Source: Microthyrium microscopicum (taxonomy: Eukaryota; Ascomycota; Dothideomycetes; Microthyriales; Microthyriaceae). Taken from it: a stretch of DNA of 64,000 nt. The stretch is from the NCBI GenBank assembly GCA_010405405.1, contig MU004242.1:1039769-1103768 (forward strand), given 5' to 3'. The notes under the pieces were generated by a model. That model did no database searches and was not told the origin of the DNA. It was given only the letters and a program-made list of their open reading frames with translations. Position numbers and translations under genes: made by a program. Shown here one piece after another: positions 44,761 to 56,333 of this stretch; position 1 is the first letter of the stretch, and the number at the start of each line of letters is the position of its first letter.

Positions 44761-45602
44761 ATGGACAAAAACAGCGACAACAAAACTGCGAGCGTTGAAG
44801 CGGTGGAAGAAGTCAAACCTTACTCAACTGACGTAGAAGAGATCCAACCAACCACTCCTGCGCGAAATGGGGTATTCACCAACATTGTTAATCGTTTGCG
44901 AAGTTTGAGCACGGCTTCTCCACCGGCGGAAGATCAATCAGAGGTACTTATCCAGACTGTCGCCACTAGTCGTTCCTTGTGCAACGCCTCTTGTTTACCA
45001 AACACGATTGCTGATAATACAAACAGAGTCCGGAGGCAAAGACCAAGCGGCTTGCGGATCTTGAGCGCACCGACCGTACTATGCGAGGTGTTGCCTTGTC
45101 TATTGGTATTGATGGCGGCATGATCCATGAAAGTGGTCGTTCTTCTCCAAAGAAGCGCAACAGCCAATCCAGCGAGAGAGACACAGCAGGCTCTTCTCCT
45201 GAACAACCTGCAGCTCCTCCCACCACACCTCGCAAGATGATGGGTAAGATTTCAAGATGCCACTTTACACGACCTATTGGGTAGCATGCGACAATCGTGT
45301 ACTAACAACTCTCAGGCAGATTGGTTGACACTGTTGGCTGGATCAAAGATAATGCAGCGGAAAAGGTCAACGAGGCATTACGCGATACCGACAAAGAAAG
45401 CAATCGACGCCTGGGCCCATATGAAAATCAGGGCCTCGCTGGAGTCTCGGATTTCGATCCCATTTCTTCAGGTCTTGCTAGTGCGTTGGATAAGGATGAT
45501 AAGGCCGACTCTTTCAAGAAAGCCCATGATGACAATTTGGATGGCAAAGGTGGCGACTCGGATGACTCTGATGTTAAATCTGATGTTGACTCTCCGTTCT
45601 GA
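44761..45602 (+). CDS. conserved fungal protein of unknown function, 228 aa
   Basis: Three exons, 44761-44943, 45027-45243 and 45316-45602, with GT-AG introns of 83 and 72 nt. The chain is hydrophilic, with no membrane span or signal peptide. The central block KRLADLERTDRTMRGVALSIGIDGGMIHE looks most constrained. A Ser/Pro-rich linker with SSPKKRN and APPTTPRK (possible proline-directed phosphosites and nuclear signal) follows. Next comes an amphipathic helix RLVDTVGWIKDNAAEKVNEAL and an acidic Asp/Ser tail. I do not recognise the family. Confidence 0.7.
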
Positions 45603-46010
45603 GCGGCGTTGCTACAGAGTACTTGTGGCCGTGGGAATCTCGTTTAATCCCTCAAAGGAGGTGAGCCAGGCCGTGCATGATCTCGGTCTTTGATGCCACA
45701 GCTTGTGTGTAATATTGTAATGTTTGGCAGTAGCGGATGCATGTTGTAATCAAAGGAATCGCGGCGTTTTTCAAGACGCAAGATTTTCGTTCAGCTCAAC
45801 GTCAATTGAAGATAGATGCACGCGAATAGATCCCTGATTACGGGCCGAATTAGCGTGACAGGGGTTATGTAGTGGCTTTTCGGCCCGAAATGCTGAGGAT
45901 TTTTTTGTTGATCTGAAAAAGTTCCATCGATTGTGGGGTGCACTGCGTTTTTGGAAGATTTTGAACTTCTACACAATTCAGTCACTCACACTCTTCTCTA
46001 GCATAACATC
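45603..46010. promoter_or_regulatory. upstream region of DBP3
   Basis: Tandem spacer of 408 bp. It must carry the DBP3 promoter. A/T tracts (TTTTTTTGTTGATCTG) lie about 110 bp before the ATG. No specific site is claimed. Confidence 0.3.
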
Positions 46011-47844
46011 ATGGCGAAACGACTTGTCGAGCAAGAATCAACGGCGCTAGAGCGACCATCCAAAAAGCAGCGCAAAGAAGAGACCACCACGGACAGTTCA
46101 GCCTCGCTAGACAAGCAGGAACAGAAACGTCTCAAGAAAGAGAAGAAACTGAAGAAAAAGACAAAGGAGCAGGAGGAGACCCCGGAAGAAGACGCAATCA
46201 AATCCGAACCAGCAGCGGAAGATGATGGAGCAGAGGCAAAAGCGCTCGCAAAGGCTGCGAAGAAAGCGCGGAAGGCTGCCAAATTGGAGAAGAAGCTGAA
46301 GAAAGTGGAGCAGAGCAAGTCAGACCCCACGCCAGATATAGTGATGAAGGATTCAGACGAGAAGATTGCTGCCGTATCGACCAAAAGTCTGTCAGCAGAA
46401 AACGGCGATGCAGCAGCTTACCACCAGCACGCTGGTCTTACAAAGCTCTCTCCAGCAGCGATCAAAGATTTCTTGGCTTCGAAGGGTATCAAGATTAGCG
46501 ATCCTCTATCCGGCGAGCAGGACTTGAGACCCATTATTAAATTCGAATATCTCACGGAAGGCGCGAATATCGTTCAAGATGTATTCAAGAGTTTCAAGGA
46601 ACCAACACCCATTCAAGCTGCGACTTGGCCATACCTCTTCAGTAAGAGAGACGTTGTTGGTGTTGCAGAGACTGGATCAGGAAAGACATTGGCTTTTGGC
46701 TTACCATGTATACAACGAATTTTGGCGCTACCAAAGAAACAGCGGAAAGGCATCAAGGCTGTGATTGTCTCTCCTACACGAGAATTGGCAGTTCAAATTC
46801 ACGAACAGCTCGTCAAACTGGCTAAACCTGTGGGCCTCGAATGCGTCTGTGTTTATGGTGGCGTGCCAAAAGACCAACAGCGCGTGGATCTGAAGAAGTC
46901 ACAAATCGTCGTTGCGACACCCGGTCGGCTAAAGGATCTCATGGATGAGCAAGCAGCTGATCTCAGCGCAGCAGAGTTTGCATGCCTAGATGAGGCTGAT
47001 CGTATGCTCGACAAAGGATTCGAGGACGATATCCGCATGATCCTAAGTGCCACCGCCCCAGCTGCCCAGCGCCAGACTGTCATGTTCACAGCCACTTGGC
47101 CAGAATCTGTTCGCAATCTAGCAAGCACCTTCATGAATAAGCCCGTCCAAATCAATATCGGCGGCAACACATCAGGCGAACTTCAAGCGAATCCTCGAAT
47201 TAAGCAAGTGGTTGAAGTAATGATTCCCAAAACCAAGGAGTACCGACTCATCGAGATCCTGAGACAGTACAAGAAGTTCTCCAAAAAGGATTCTCAAGAA
47301 GACCGAATCTTGATATTTTGTCTCTATAAGAAAGAGGCTACCCGAATGGAGAACTTCATTCGCTCGAAGGGTTTCAATGTTGCTGGCATCCATGGAGATC
47401 TGTCACAAGCCAAGCGCACAGAGAGCTTAGAAGCTTTCAAGAATGGCTCGGTCCCTCTTCTGGTGGCGACAGATGTTGCTGCGCGAGGCCTTGACATTCC
47501 GTCCGTCAAGTTAGTGCTAAATTACACATTTCCCTTGACTGCGGAGGACTATGTCCATAGAATCGGAAGGTAAGGCCTGTCCCATTCTGAAACTTGATAG
47601 ATAACTGACAGGTACTAGAACTGGTAGAGCTGGAGCAGATGGCAAAGCGATTACCTTCTTCACAGAGCACGAGAAGCATCTTTCGGGCGCTTTGATCGCT
47701 GTCCTCAAAGGAGCCAACCAACAAGTTCCAGAAGAGCTTCTCAAGTACGGAACTACCATCAAAAAGCAGGAACATTCTGCATATGGAGCTTTTTTCAAGA
47801 AGGTTGACACAAATGAAAAAGCGACCAAGATCACTTTCGACTAG
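46011..47844 (+). CDS. DBP3: DEAD-box ATP-dependent RNA helicase Dbp3
   Basis: Two exons, 46011-47569 and 47619-47844, 594 residues. The first 130 residues are a Lys/Glu-rich nucleolar leader with KKEKKLKKK-type repeats, as in Dbp3 and unlike most DEAD-box proteins. Helicase motifs in order: F.EPTPIQ (Q motif, about 193), AETGSGKT (I, about 219), SPTRELA (Ia), TPGR (Ib), LDEADRML (II, about 326), FTATWP (III), ILIFCLYK (IV), [12 protein letters not shown] (V) and HRIGRTGRAG (VI). The single intron splits motif VI between HRIGR and TGRAG. Dbp3 unwinds pre-rRNA during 60S subunit assembly, near cleavage site A3. It may be co-regulated with LCP5 in this window as ribosome-biogenesis genes. Confidence 0.95.
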
Positions 47845-48232
47845 TCGCCAAAGAAAGCAAAAGAAGATTGATACCCAAGCGTTGAACGTTTAGCTGTAGC
47901 TGTAAATAGTTATGAATTTTATAGACGAGTCCGATGCCCTTGCCTTCCTGGTAAAAATGCTATCATTCTTTGGTTTACCTACTGTTCCTGCTATGCTTTA
48001 CAATAAATACTCAAGCTTAATAACGCGACATGGCATCCGTTTTTGCTGAACCTAAACGTCGCAATAAACGACACCAAAGAACACCATGAAAAGTTCGAGT
48101 TCAAGATCACCATAACAGAAAGGCCAAATTGAAATGGATTACAATGATTTGAATTGAGCAAGTGCTCCCAACCTGTTCGCCGGCTGTAGAACATCCTCTC
48201 GACAAATGCTACAAAGAAACGACGGAGATTCT
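47845..48232. other. convergent spacer DBP3 / VPS74
   Basis: About 390 bp between two 3' ends. Nothing beyond 3' UTRs is expected or seen. Confidence 0.4.
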
Positions 48233-49395
48233 CTACAGTAAGGAGTCGAGATCACCAAATACACTCAATACCGCCGCGACGACCTATATCATGATTAGTA
48301 TTGCGCGTACTTGGATAGGAGGTGCAAAACATACCTGTAGGTGTAATTCTTCGTCCTTTGATTCGCCAACTTCACCGGTTATTACTTGGTAAAGGTTGGC
48401 ACCGATGCCAGTGTTTCCTTCAGCTGTTTTCGCAAATGGCCATCTCGAATAGCACTTTAGTAAATAGTCCACTTGGGCATATGATCGTTCTCTGGCCTCA
48501 GGTTGCATGCTGGTGAGGACGTTTTCAAGCACATTGGCTGCGTAAGCTGAGCAGACCATAGCCAAAGTACGAAGATATCGATATTTCATTTCCTCAGGAA
48601 GGAATTGTGATCCAGGCAGTACCACGGTTCGTGAGGTCAAAACAGTGCGTACGCGACGTCGAATTTCGTCTTTGGCACCACTGTCAACGACAGGATGGGT
48701 AGCCATATCGAACAGTAGAAAATTCTTCTTCTCCGTCCGCAAAATTCCTTTGTCTACGAGTCCTTTTGCCAGTCGTTCGCGGACTTGTTTGAGTTGGTAG
48801 CCGATTTTCATGAGATTCCACGTCTCGCCTGCATCATATTAGCTTTTGCTTCAATACCATCTTATCTTTGCAAGATCATACCACTTAGCAGATCAATCCA
48901 ATCTGCTACACACATCTTCTCGCTCGCCTTCATCATCTTCAATGTCTCATCCAACAACACCTCACCCGTCATGCTATCATCCGCCACTTCGATCAGCCGA
49001 TCGCGCAACGGCGGCAACCGCTGTCCCGTCACTTTCTGCATGCGAATGCGGCCCCGGAACGCCAATTCCATCACAATACACCCGCGAAGCGCATATGAGA
49101 TATTATCATTCCAGAAACTCAGGTATCCTTGCTTGTCTTTGAGGCCCATCAGTAGCACTTCCTCCATGAGCGTCAACTTGGGTTGCTTGAGCCGCTCAGC
49201 GCTCTCGCTCATGTCGCGCGGATCATATGCAATTCGATGGCCATTCTCAGAGTCTTCGAAGGCAGTTTCGGGCGCGCGAGTGCTATCGTCGCGACGTAGG
49301 CCTGGCGAGGAAACTCGGCTGCCGTCATCGTCGGCGGTGGTCGAGGCTCCGGCGCCGGCGCCTCGCCGGCGAGTCAGGCCGGAGCTGGAGGCCAT
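48233..49395 (-). CDS. VPS74: Vps74/GOLPH3 (GPP34), Golgi PI4P-binding adaptor
   Basis: Three exons, 49395-48882, 48828-48335 and 48283-48233, 352 residues. The N terminus has the LTRRR basic cluster that binds COPI coatomer in Vps74. A Ser-rich linker and IAYDPRD lead into the GPP34 fold: [32 protein letters not shown] carries the PI4P-pocket Trp and Arg. [24 protein letters not shown] is the beta-hairpin for tetramerisation. [29 protein letters not shown] is the core helix. It ends [16 protein letters not shown], encoded by the small third exon. The protein recycles Golgi glycosyltransferases. Confidence 0.95.
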
Positions 49396-49988
49396 GTGCT
49401 AAGGGTGTGGTGGTTGTGGCCTCGTAATTTTGCGGTGGATGGGTTTAGAAGGATGGAATTTTGGGTGAAAGGGGTGAGTGCGGTAGGTGTAGCGGTATGG
49501 TAGGAGCGGCTGGTGAGAAAGACAAATGGTCGACTAATTGTTTCCAGAGGCCAACGAGTAAAGTTGCGGTATCTTTAAAATGGTATAGAGAATAGTGAGA
49601 GAGGGAGGGAAGATGGACGTTGGGTTTATTAGAATTCATCAATGGCTAATGGGCCAGACTACAGAATGTCAAAGTAACTCCCGCGCTAGCAAGGACGGTA
49701 TTTTGGGCTAGGTTAAAATGCACGCATCCGCCAATTCTCCAGTCTTTCTGCGCACTTTAGCAACCACCTTCGCAACCTATGTTGATATCAGAAAGGCGGA
49801 TTCAATCTCGTGCTGCTTTACACGCAAGAGAAGATGTGAGATTTCGTCTAAATAGTACATTGGTTGGCCGGACTGTATATCTTCATCTTTTTGGCCTGTG
49901 AAAGTACATATCGGGCTGGCCTAGCCATCCCCCCAACTAGGAACAGAATACCTCGCGATACTCCTTGCTCCGGACAAGTATAGAGCAA
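49396..49988. other. intergenic, VPS74 promoter side
   Basis: 593 bp between the VPS74 start and the 3' end of the acyl carrier protein gene. No additional feature is supported. Confidence 0.4.
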
Positions 49989-50652
49989 TTAGTGTGCTAG
50001 GCAAGAGTTAGCGCATTTCGAATGCGCTGTTGTTAGAAACGTACCGTCTGGTTGGCTAAGAATGTATGTAACGGCTTGGTCAACTGCAATATGATTAGTT
50101 CTTTCTCCGTTAACGCTCGGGTGAGCACAAACCGCTGTGGATGCCATCAGCTTCCTTATCTGGGATTTCAATGCTAAATTCCTAGATTGTTGTTAGCTTG
50201 AAGTAGAGACCGCAAACAAGGCTAACAAACCTCCTCAATGGCCATAACCACTTCCACTGTGTCTAGACTATCCAATCCGAGGTCATTGTTAAAGTTAGAT
50301 GTCTCCGAAAGCTGTGGGATGTGAGTAGAGCTCCAGTATGAATCAGGCTCTTTAACCGACCTTTGAAGGATCCGTGACCTAGTCAAGATTAGCTATGAAT
50401 TACAATTACTTTCAAAGCTACGCTTACTTTATCGAAGTTCTTCAGCAAGTCCAATATGCGTCCTGTAACCTCCTCTTTCGCTAGACCACCTGAGGAAGCG
50501 TAGCACCGAACGCCTTGGAAGCTTATGGCTGGAATGATATGTCTCGATGATAGAAGGGATGAGCGGAAGAGCGGACGGGCAATCGAGGCGGCTTGTCGGG
50601 GTACAGTGGAGGCAGCTGCCCGAGAAGCTGCGAAAAGGATTGGTCGGATCAT
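49989..50652 (-). CDS. ACP1: mitochondrial acyl carrier protein (complex I subunit)
   Basis: Six exons: 50652-50428, 50378-50361, 50311-50231, 50181-50133, 50083-50045 and 49996-49989, giving 139 residues. The N terminus is an Arg/Ser/Ala-rich mitochondrial presequence (MIRPILFAASRAAAS...). The mature domain starts near KEEVTGRILDLLKNFDKV. It carries the phosphopantetheine-attachment motif DLGLDSLDTVEVV (Ser about residue 96), continues EEEFSIEIPDKEADGI, and ends QPDAH. Exon 2 is only 18 nt (VTDPSK) and exon 6 only 8 nt, including the stop. The protein serves in mitochondrial fatty-acid/lipoate synthesis and as an accessory subunit of NADH:ubiquinone oxidoreductase, and supports Fe-S assembly. 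It is divergent from the complex I Fe-S gene. Confidence 0.93.
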
Positions 50653-50866
50653 GGCGACAGATTAGAGAAGTATAGGGGCTGGGTTGAGAGGGAATTGGTG
50701 ATGGTTGAGATTGATCGCAGCTTTGAAAGTTTTGGTGTCATTGAAGCTTGATGTAACCTCTAGGGTTAGGGTGAGCTCGCCTCTTCTTCCCCAACATTGA
50801 ACTTCACACGACGTACCAGCTACAATTGCCAGCACAAACAGCCAAACCAGTCTATTTCCAACCTCA
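50653..50866. promoter_or_regulatory. 214-bp divergent promoter of two complex I genes
   Basis: Both start codons face outward across 214 bp. A CCAAT pentamer reads on the minus strand at 50698-50694, the site type bound by the fungal Hap complex that controls respiratory genes. Whether that site is functional is inference. Confidence 0.6.
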
Positions 50867-51979
50867 ATGGCCTCTCCACGGTCAGCTCTCGTGCTGGCGC
50901 GAGCCGTACGGCCCCATAATGGCTCTCACGGCCTCACCAGAGCTGTCGCCTCTGCCACCAGCTTGCCACAATCAAACATCACAACTCGGTCGTTCACTCA
51001 AACTTCGATAGCTCAGTTCTCGACAAGTTCTCCGCAACAGGCAACACCTTCTGGGCCCCCTCCACACGGATTTCGAGTTCCGCCACCAAAAAGATGGGAC
51101 GAGGAGACAGAGACCACAATGGACAAGACGGGTCGCCACTTTCTACATTCAGAGCTGTTACGCGGCATGTATGTAGTACTGGAGCAGATGTTTAGACCAC
51201 CGTAAGTCTATGCTATACTCTCAATTGTTGTGCCGGGGACAAAATTTCATGATCGCAGCAGCATTGCATTCCACCATTGTGGCCAATCACAGTCGCGCAT
51301 TTACTAATGAGCAACTTTCTTAGATATACAATATATTACCCATTCGAAAAGGGTCCAATATCACCCCGATTCCGAGGTGAGCACGCGTTACGTCGATATC
51401 CTACCGGAGAAGAACGATGCATCGCATGCAAGCTCTGTGAAGCAATCTGCCCAGCCCAGGCTATCACAATCGAGGCGGAAGAGCGAGCAGATGGAAGCCG
51501 GAGAACAACCAGATATGATATAGACATGACCAAGTGCATTTATTGCGGTCTTTGTCAGGAATCCTGCCCAGTGGACGCAATTGTGGAAAGTAAGTCCGCC
51601 CACATCTCCTTACTATCGATGCGCATGGAAGATTTTGTTCTGCAGAAGCATACAACAGACCCTTTTGTGGCTTCCATTTTCCACGTGGTACCTCTTGATA
51701 ATAGTATTTCAAGACATCATTGGTGCAAAAGGGGCGCAATGATGTGGGGCTGTTGCTATACTTATTCGATTGTCTTGGTCTTGTACGCTAACATGAATTA
51801 GCCCCCAATGCAGAATATGCGACTGAGACTAGAGAGGAGCTACTGTACAACAAGGAAAAGTTACTTGCAAATGGTATGTTATTTGGACGGAAGCTGATCA
51901 CAATACTGACCGCGCTTTAGGAGACAAATGGGAACCCGAGATTGCCGCAGCGGCTAGAGCAGATGCTCCCTACAGATAA
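50867..51979 (+). CDS. NDUFS8: NADH:ubiquinone oxidoreductase 23-kDa Fe-S subunit (TYKY)
   Basis: Four exons, 50867-51201, 51324-51589, 51802-51873 and 51921-51979, 243 residues. The first 60 residues are an Arg/Ser/Thr-rich mitochondrial presequence. Then come [39 protein letters not shown] and two 4Fe-4S cluster motifs, [12 protein letters not shown] (about 143) and [16 protein letters not shown] (about 183). The conserved tail [18 protein letters not shown] ... DKWEPEI is complete. It holds clusters N6a/N6b in the peripheral arm of complex I, passing electrons towards N2. Intron 2 (212 nt) is long for this locus. Confidence 0.95.
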
Positions 51980-52736
51980 TGACATTGGAAGTGCTCTAGT
52001 GCTGCTTTCTACACAATAACCAACATGTATATACTTCCTCGAGATCCTTCTCGGGAATAGAATTCTTTTGTTGCTTACCCATGTCCACTTTTAGATTCAT
52101 CAGCACAGAATGCTAACTCGAAGCCAAAGAGGCTGGCAAGTCTTTTGCGCCCCAGATTGTTCCACTTCGAAACCATACACGCCAAACTTCATCAGAAGAG
52201 TGCCGAAACTGTAATATTATTAGCATGGAGTTCAAACCACGATTTACTTGAAGGATGAAATACCATATTTCAGTCTTTCGGTTATAAATTTGTGCGGCGC
52301 AATAACTTAAGCGCCCACCACCACGCTTATCCCACCACAGTGCACGGATAAGTATCAAATAATGTTTCAATTTTCGCAAACTCCTTGTCTCAATACTAAC
52401 TATTGGCTTCAGAGGATCCAAAGTCTAAATCCTATCTAGTGGTCAGGGTTTGGAGATACCTCCCATGTACTTGTTACCGCATGTGCGGCGAGAACATTCC
52501 AACTGCCAACAATGCCGCTATCGCGTTTACACCAAAAATACCTCGCTACTGGTAAGAGCTGTTGAAATTGTGAGGCAGGATGCATTAGAACATGCACGAC
52601 ATAGTGTCCTAGTCCTGTCACGCGCCAGGGGCTTGCTGATATGGTGGCGATGTTAGAGGAATAATACATTGAGGATGACCGCCATAGTTCTCCGCGCAGT
52701 TGGCAGCTCTAGTATCGCATTTAGAGCTCTTGCACA
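51980..52736. other. intergenic, no gene seen
   Basis: 757 bp. It may include an unrecognised 5' exon of the following membrane-protein gene: MTAIVLRAVGSSSIAFRALA from 52675 looks like a signal peptide but is in another frame and cannot be spliced convincingly. Confidence 0.35.
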
Positions 52737-54905
52737 ATGGATTCTGGGGCTGGAAATCGAAATATGCTTCGAAACCGAATTCGACGAGACCAGAGCTTTG
52801 TTGAAATTACAACTACGACTCGAGGATACACACTAACGGTCGATGAATATCCAACAACAACCAAAACTTTGACTGGAGTTGCGACGACCGGAGGATCTGC
52901 GTTGCATTACAGCTACTCAACAATTACTGCGTACTCAGCAAGCACTGTTCTACCAGTTCAACCGCTCACAACCATATTCACACCACCGTCGAATTGCTTG
53001 AATGATATCATCAGCTCTTCTGGGCTATGGATTGCGCCGGGCTTCATGTCCTCATGTTTTCCTTCCGGCTTTGTTCCTGGCATGTAAGTCGTCCGTGTAG
53101 AATCATTTTCAGGCTATCCTGTTCGAATCATGACTATCTGATTTTTCCCAAGGGAAACAGATCAGATGAACAGCATGCGATCAAACATCGTCTCGTCTTA
53201 TGGCTGTTATTATAGTTTGATATTAACAACACTCAGGTCATATACATTCTCACCAGGAATATGTCCTTCAGGTTATTGGTATCCGGATCAGTCTGTGAAT
53301 CAGCAAGTGATGGCTACGACCACACTTCAAGAGACTGCTATGGCCTGCTGTCCATCGTAAGTTGTTTCAGCACCAAGCTCCTTCCTAGCCTCTAACTAGT
53401 AAATAGGCATTACACTTACTTGGAACAATCTGCAATCTGCAAATCCTGGATTGGTAACACTCTTAGTGTTGGTACTTCGAGTCCAGTAACATTATCAAAT
53501 ACACTGATCACAACAATACCACGGCTGAGTTATACCACTTACTCCTCTGGTACCTCAGCCATTATGACCAGAACTTTATCCGATAACGTCCAGCTCACTA
53601 GAGATGCACAGAGCAGCGACTACGTTCTTGCGGAGGCAATATATGTCCAATACCAATCAACGGATTCGCAAATTCTGGCTCTGCTTGCTACTCAGAGTAG
53701 TACGGGACAAGCATTGAATGCTACATCTATCAATACTCCAGAGCCGGGTTTACATGGCTCATCCCTTGCTGCTGCGATTGTTGCTCCACTCTTGTTCTCT
53801 TTGATGGTCCTTGGCGCCGCAATATTCCTGTTCCGCCGAAGAAGTTTCAAGAAATACCGTTCAGTGAAGATTATGCAAGAAGGTATGAGTTGAGGGGCAC
53901 TATGAGATAATCCAAATTGGCCACTGCTAATGCATTTGACTAGATGATATGCCTGATCAAATCACACCACAAATCGCTGAGCTTCATACGCCTTTCAATC
54001 GAAGTTCACAATACGAAAGCAGTAAGTTAATTCTATCTACTTGACATACCTACTGGCTTTATGTGATTCGCTTCTGGAGTTATCGTTTACCATGCTTAGA
54101 CCCGTCAACAGTAGCGATAAAACCAGACTTCATACCGTATCATTCCCAAGAGGGGAAGCGCTTTTATGCACTTCCCAACCACAGTCAAAATCAACCTCCC
54201 AAGCGCTCATCATCCTTACTTCCACCACCAAAACCGCGAGTTCCGCCAAAGCCAGAGCAACATAACGACTTTCAGCTTCAATCCGTACAAGCTGTCTCTC
54301 CGATAGTTCCGTCACAAGTCGCCACTCGAGAGCGTCCAACATCGCTCGACTCACTGTTTCTGCCCAAAGACAGTCGCCTCATCGGAAGCAATGTCAACAA
54401 CATAACAACCGTACCCGAAGAACCCTCCCTAGTGAACATAGCTAGGACACCGCCATTAATCATTAATAAGAAGGTGGCTCCCCCAGCTACAGCTTGGTCC
54501 GAAGGAAGCACTACCGTAGATATCTTACCTCAGACCCCAACCTCTCCAATCCAAGACCTCCAGACGGCTCAATTCTCAACGATCGCTCCAATCTCGACGC
54601 CCAAAACAGTCTCAATCCAGCGTCAAACAACAGTCCGCCGCCAAAGCACACCACGCAGATCAACAGGCAGTCCAAGAACAGTAAACGCTGACAATTCACC
54701 AGCAAGTAGTAAGGGCCCAGGGCATCGCTCAACAAGCTCCTTGCATTCCTCGGCGCAGGTTAGCCTGAGTCAGCTGCATCAGGATCTCAGACGTGTGAAG
54801 GAAGAGAGAGCGAGGATGAGCAGATTGCAGGAGTTGGCTGAGATGGAAGCTAGGCTTACGGAAGAAATTGGAGTTCATGAACATGGGGCATCATCCATTT
54901 CATAG
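52737..54905 (+). CDS. single-pass Ser/Thr-rich surface protein, fungal family
   Basis: Five exons, 52737-53083, 53237-53356, 53407-53882, 53944-54021 and 54100-54905, 608 residues. The extracellular half is Thr/Ser-rich with a pattern shared by many fungal plasma-membrane sensors of unknown role: FTPPSNC, then SSCFPSGF, then YTFSPGICPSGYW, AMACCPS and repeated beta-strand blocks. One membrane span (SLAAAIVAPLLFSLMVLGAAIFLF) is followed by the RRRSFKKYR stop-transfer. The cytosolic tail of about 300 residues is Pro/Ser-rich with PPPKPRVPPKP (SH3-ligand-like) and a terminal coiled coil LHQDLRRVKEERARMSRLQELAEMEARL. No signal peptide is visible at this ATG, so the 5' end may be incomplete. Confidence 0.75.
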
Positions 54906-55128
54906 CAAGGATAATGGCCAGTCATTCGTTTATAGAAGTACGATTTCCTAGGGTAAGATAGTTTATAATCTATCTGTCTACAGATGTCTAACTACCTCTT
55001 GACTGCAACATTTATCTCCAGTCAGGACGATACACTGATCTCCTCATGAAAGTAAAAAGAATTTCACCAACTCCACGCTAATTCGCTGACCTAACAAAGT
55101 TCTACTAATGTCAAACCGCTGAGTTGCA

Positions 55129-56333
55129 TCAATTGTGCCTATTGTATGAGGTATCCCCCTGGCCATGGCCCATCATTGCCTCTCGCTCATCTTTGACGTT
55201 CGAGTCACCGGATCGTGGTAGCTGCAAGTGACTTTCTGGATCACGGCTCGTGGTCTGGCTCAGAGACTTGTATGACTTTTTTTCAAATTCAATGTAGTCC
55301 CAAAAACCATGAATCATCTCTTGTAATGTGACAGCTAGCTAGCAAAATGTCAGTGAAGAACGAGGACTCCCACAAATTAGTGTCTTACCAGAATGACGGC
55401 AACGGTTTGTCCAAACCTCCAATCATCTTCAGACTCTTCCCCTTCCAAGTGGCCCGAGTTCGCAGACCGCATAGCAATCATGAAATATAAATGCACAGGG
55501 AATTGTGCAATAGCTTGACCAATGATGAAGCGAATATGTTTGTCGGTTCCCAGAACAGAGAGGATCATGACAATGATTAACCAAGGCGCTGTAAGTCCTA
55601 GATAGAGCTTGTCCGCGAAAGGGTGTTTGGTCCCAGAAGAGGACGTGTAATTGGTTCGATAACAATGACCATCTTCGTCGACGTTCCACTCTCCTAGTCT
55701 GACACCAAGGAGGATAACCAGGGCGATGAAAAGAGCAATAAAGCTGTAGAACGCGCGGTGACGGGGAGATAGTCGCGAGACGCGGTTTGGCTTGCCTCGT
55801 AATGAATGGAATTCAGTGACACGAGCTGTAGTCCAGGACCAAGAGGCCATGCAAGTAGCTGATCCTACACTGGTGTCTGTTAGTTACTATACTCATTGGC
55901 CTCCAGAATGATGGAGTAACGTACCCAACCAATGCGGCAGTGTCGTATATCAAGTGAAGATGGTACAGGTCGATATCTTGAGCTTGAGATAGAGCCGTGA
56001 TAATCAAGGCGCCGCCAATTAGGAGTTGAGTATCATTGCCGACCATGAGCATCTTGCTGACAATCCGCAGTCGTCCAAGTTCGATATCTCGTTCCTTCGA
56101 CTCTTCTTCATGTGTCACTTGGAGTCGTCCAAGTTTTGATAAGAAAAAGACAAAGATAGCCAGTACAATTGAGCATAATGCCTGTATAGCAAAGGACATC
56201 AAAATCTACACAAGTTAGTGACGGAATTCATATGCATCAAACTCAATCAATGACTTACACCAATACCAGCAATATCTGGATCGGGCTCGCCAACGCGTTC
56301 GCACACCTTGACTTCGGATGTAGCTTCAGCCAT
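55129..56333 (-). CDS. polytopic membrane protein of a fungal-specific uncharacterised family, 348 aa
   Basis: Four exons: 56333-56259, 56205-55925, 55869-55389 and 55338-55129. The start MAEATSEVKVCERVGEPDPDIAGIGILMSFAIQAL shows the DPDIAGIG-V/I element found just before the first span in a large fungal family of about seven-span proteins. Further spans include SIVLAIFVFFL, LLIGGALIITAL, FYSFIALFIALVILLGVRL, WLIIVMILSVL and AIAQFPVHLYFMIAM. The C-terminal tail is hydrophilic with SQTTSRDPESHLQL. Family recognition is by pattern; some members are called integral membrane proteins without known function. Confidence 0.8.
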
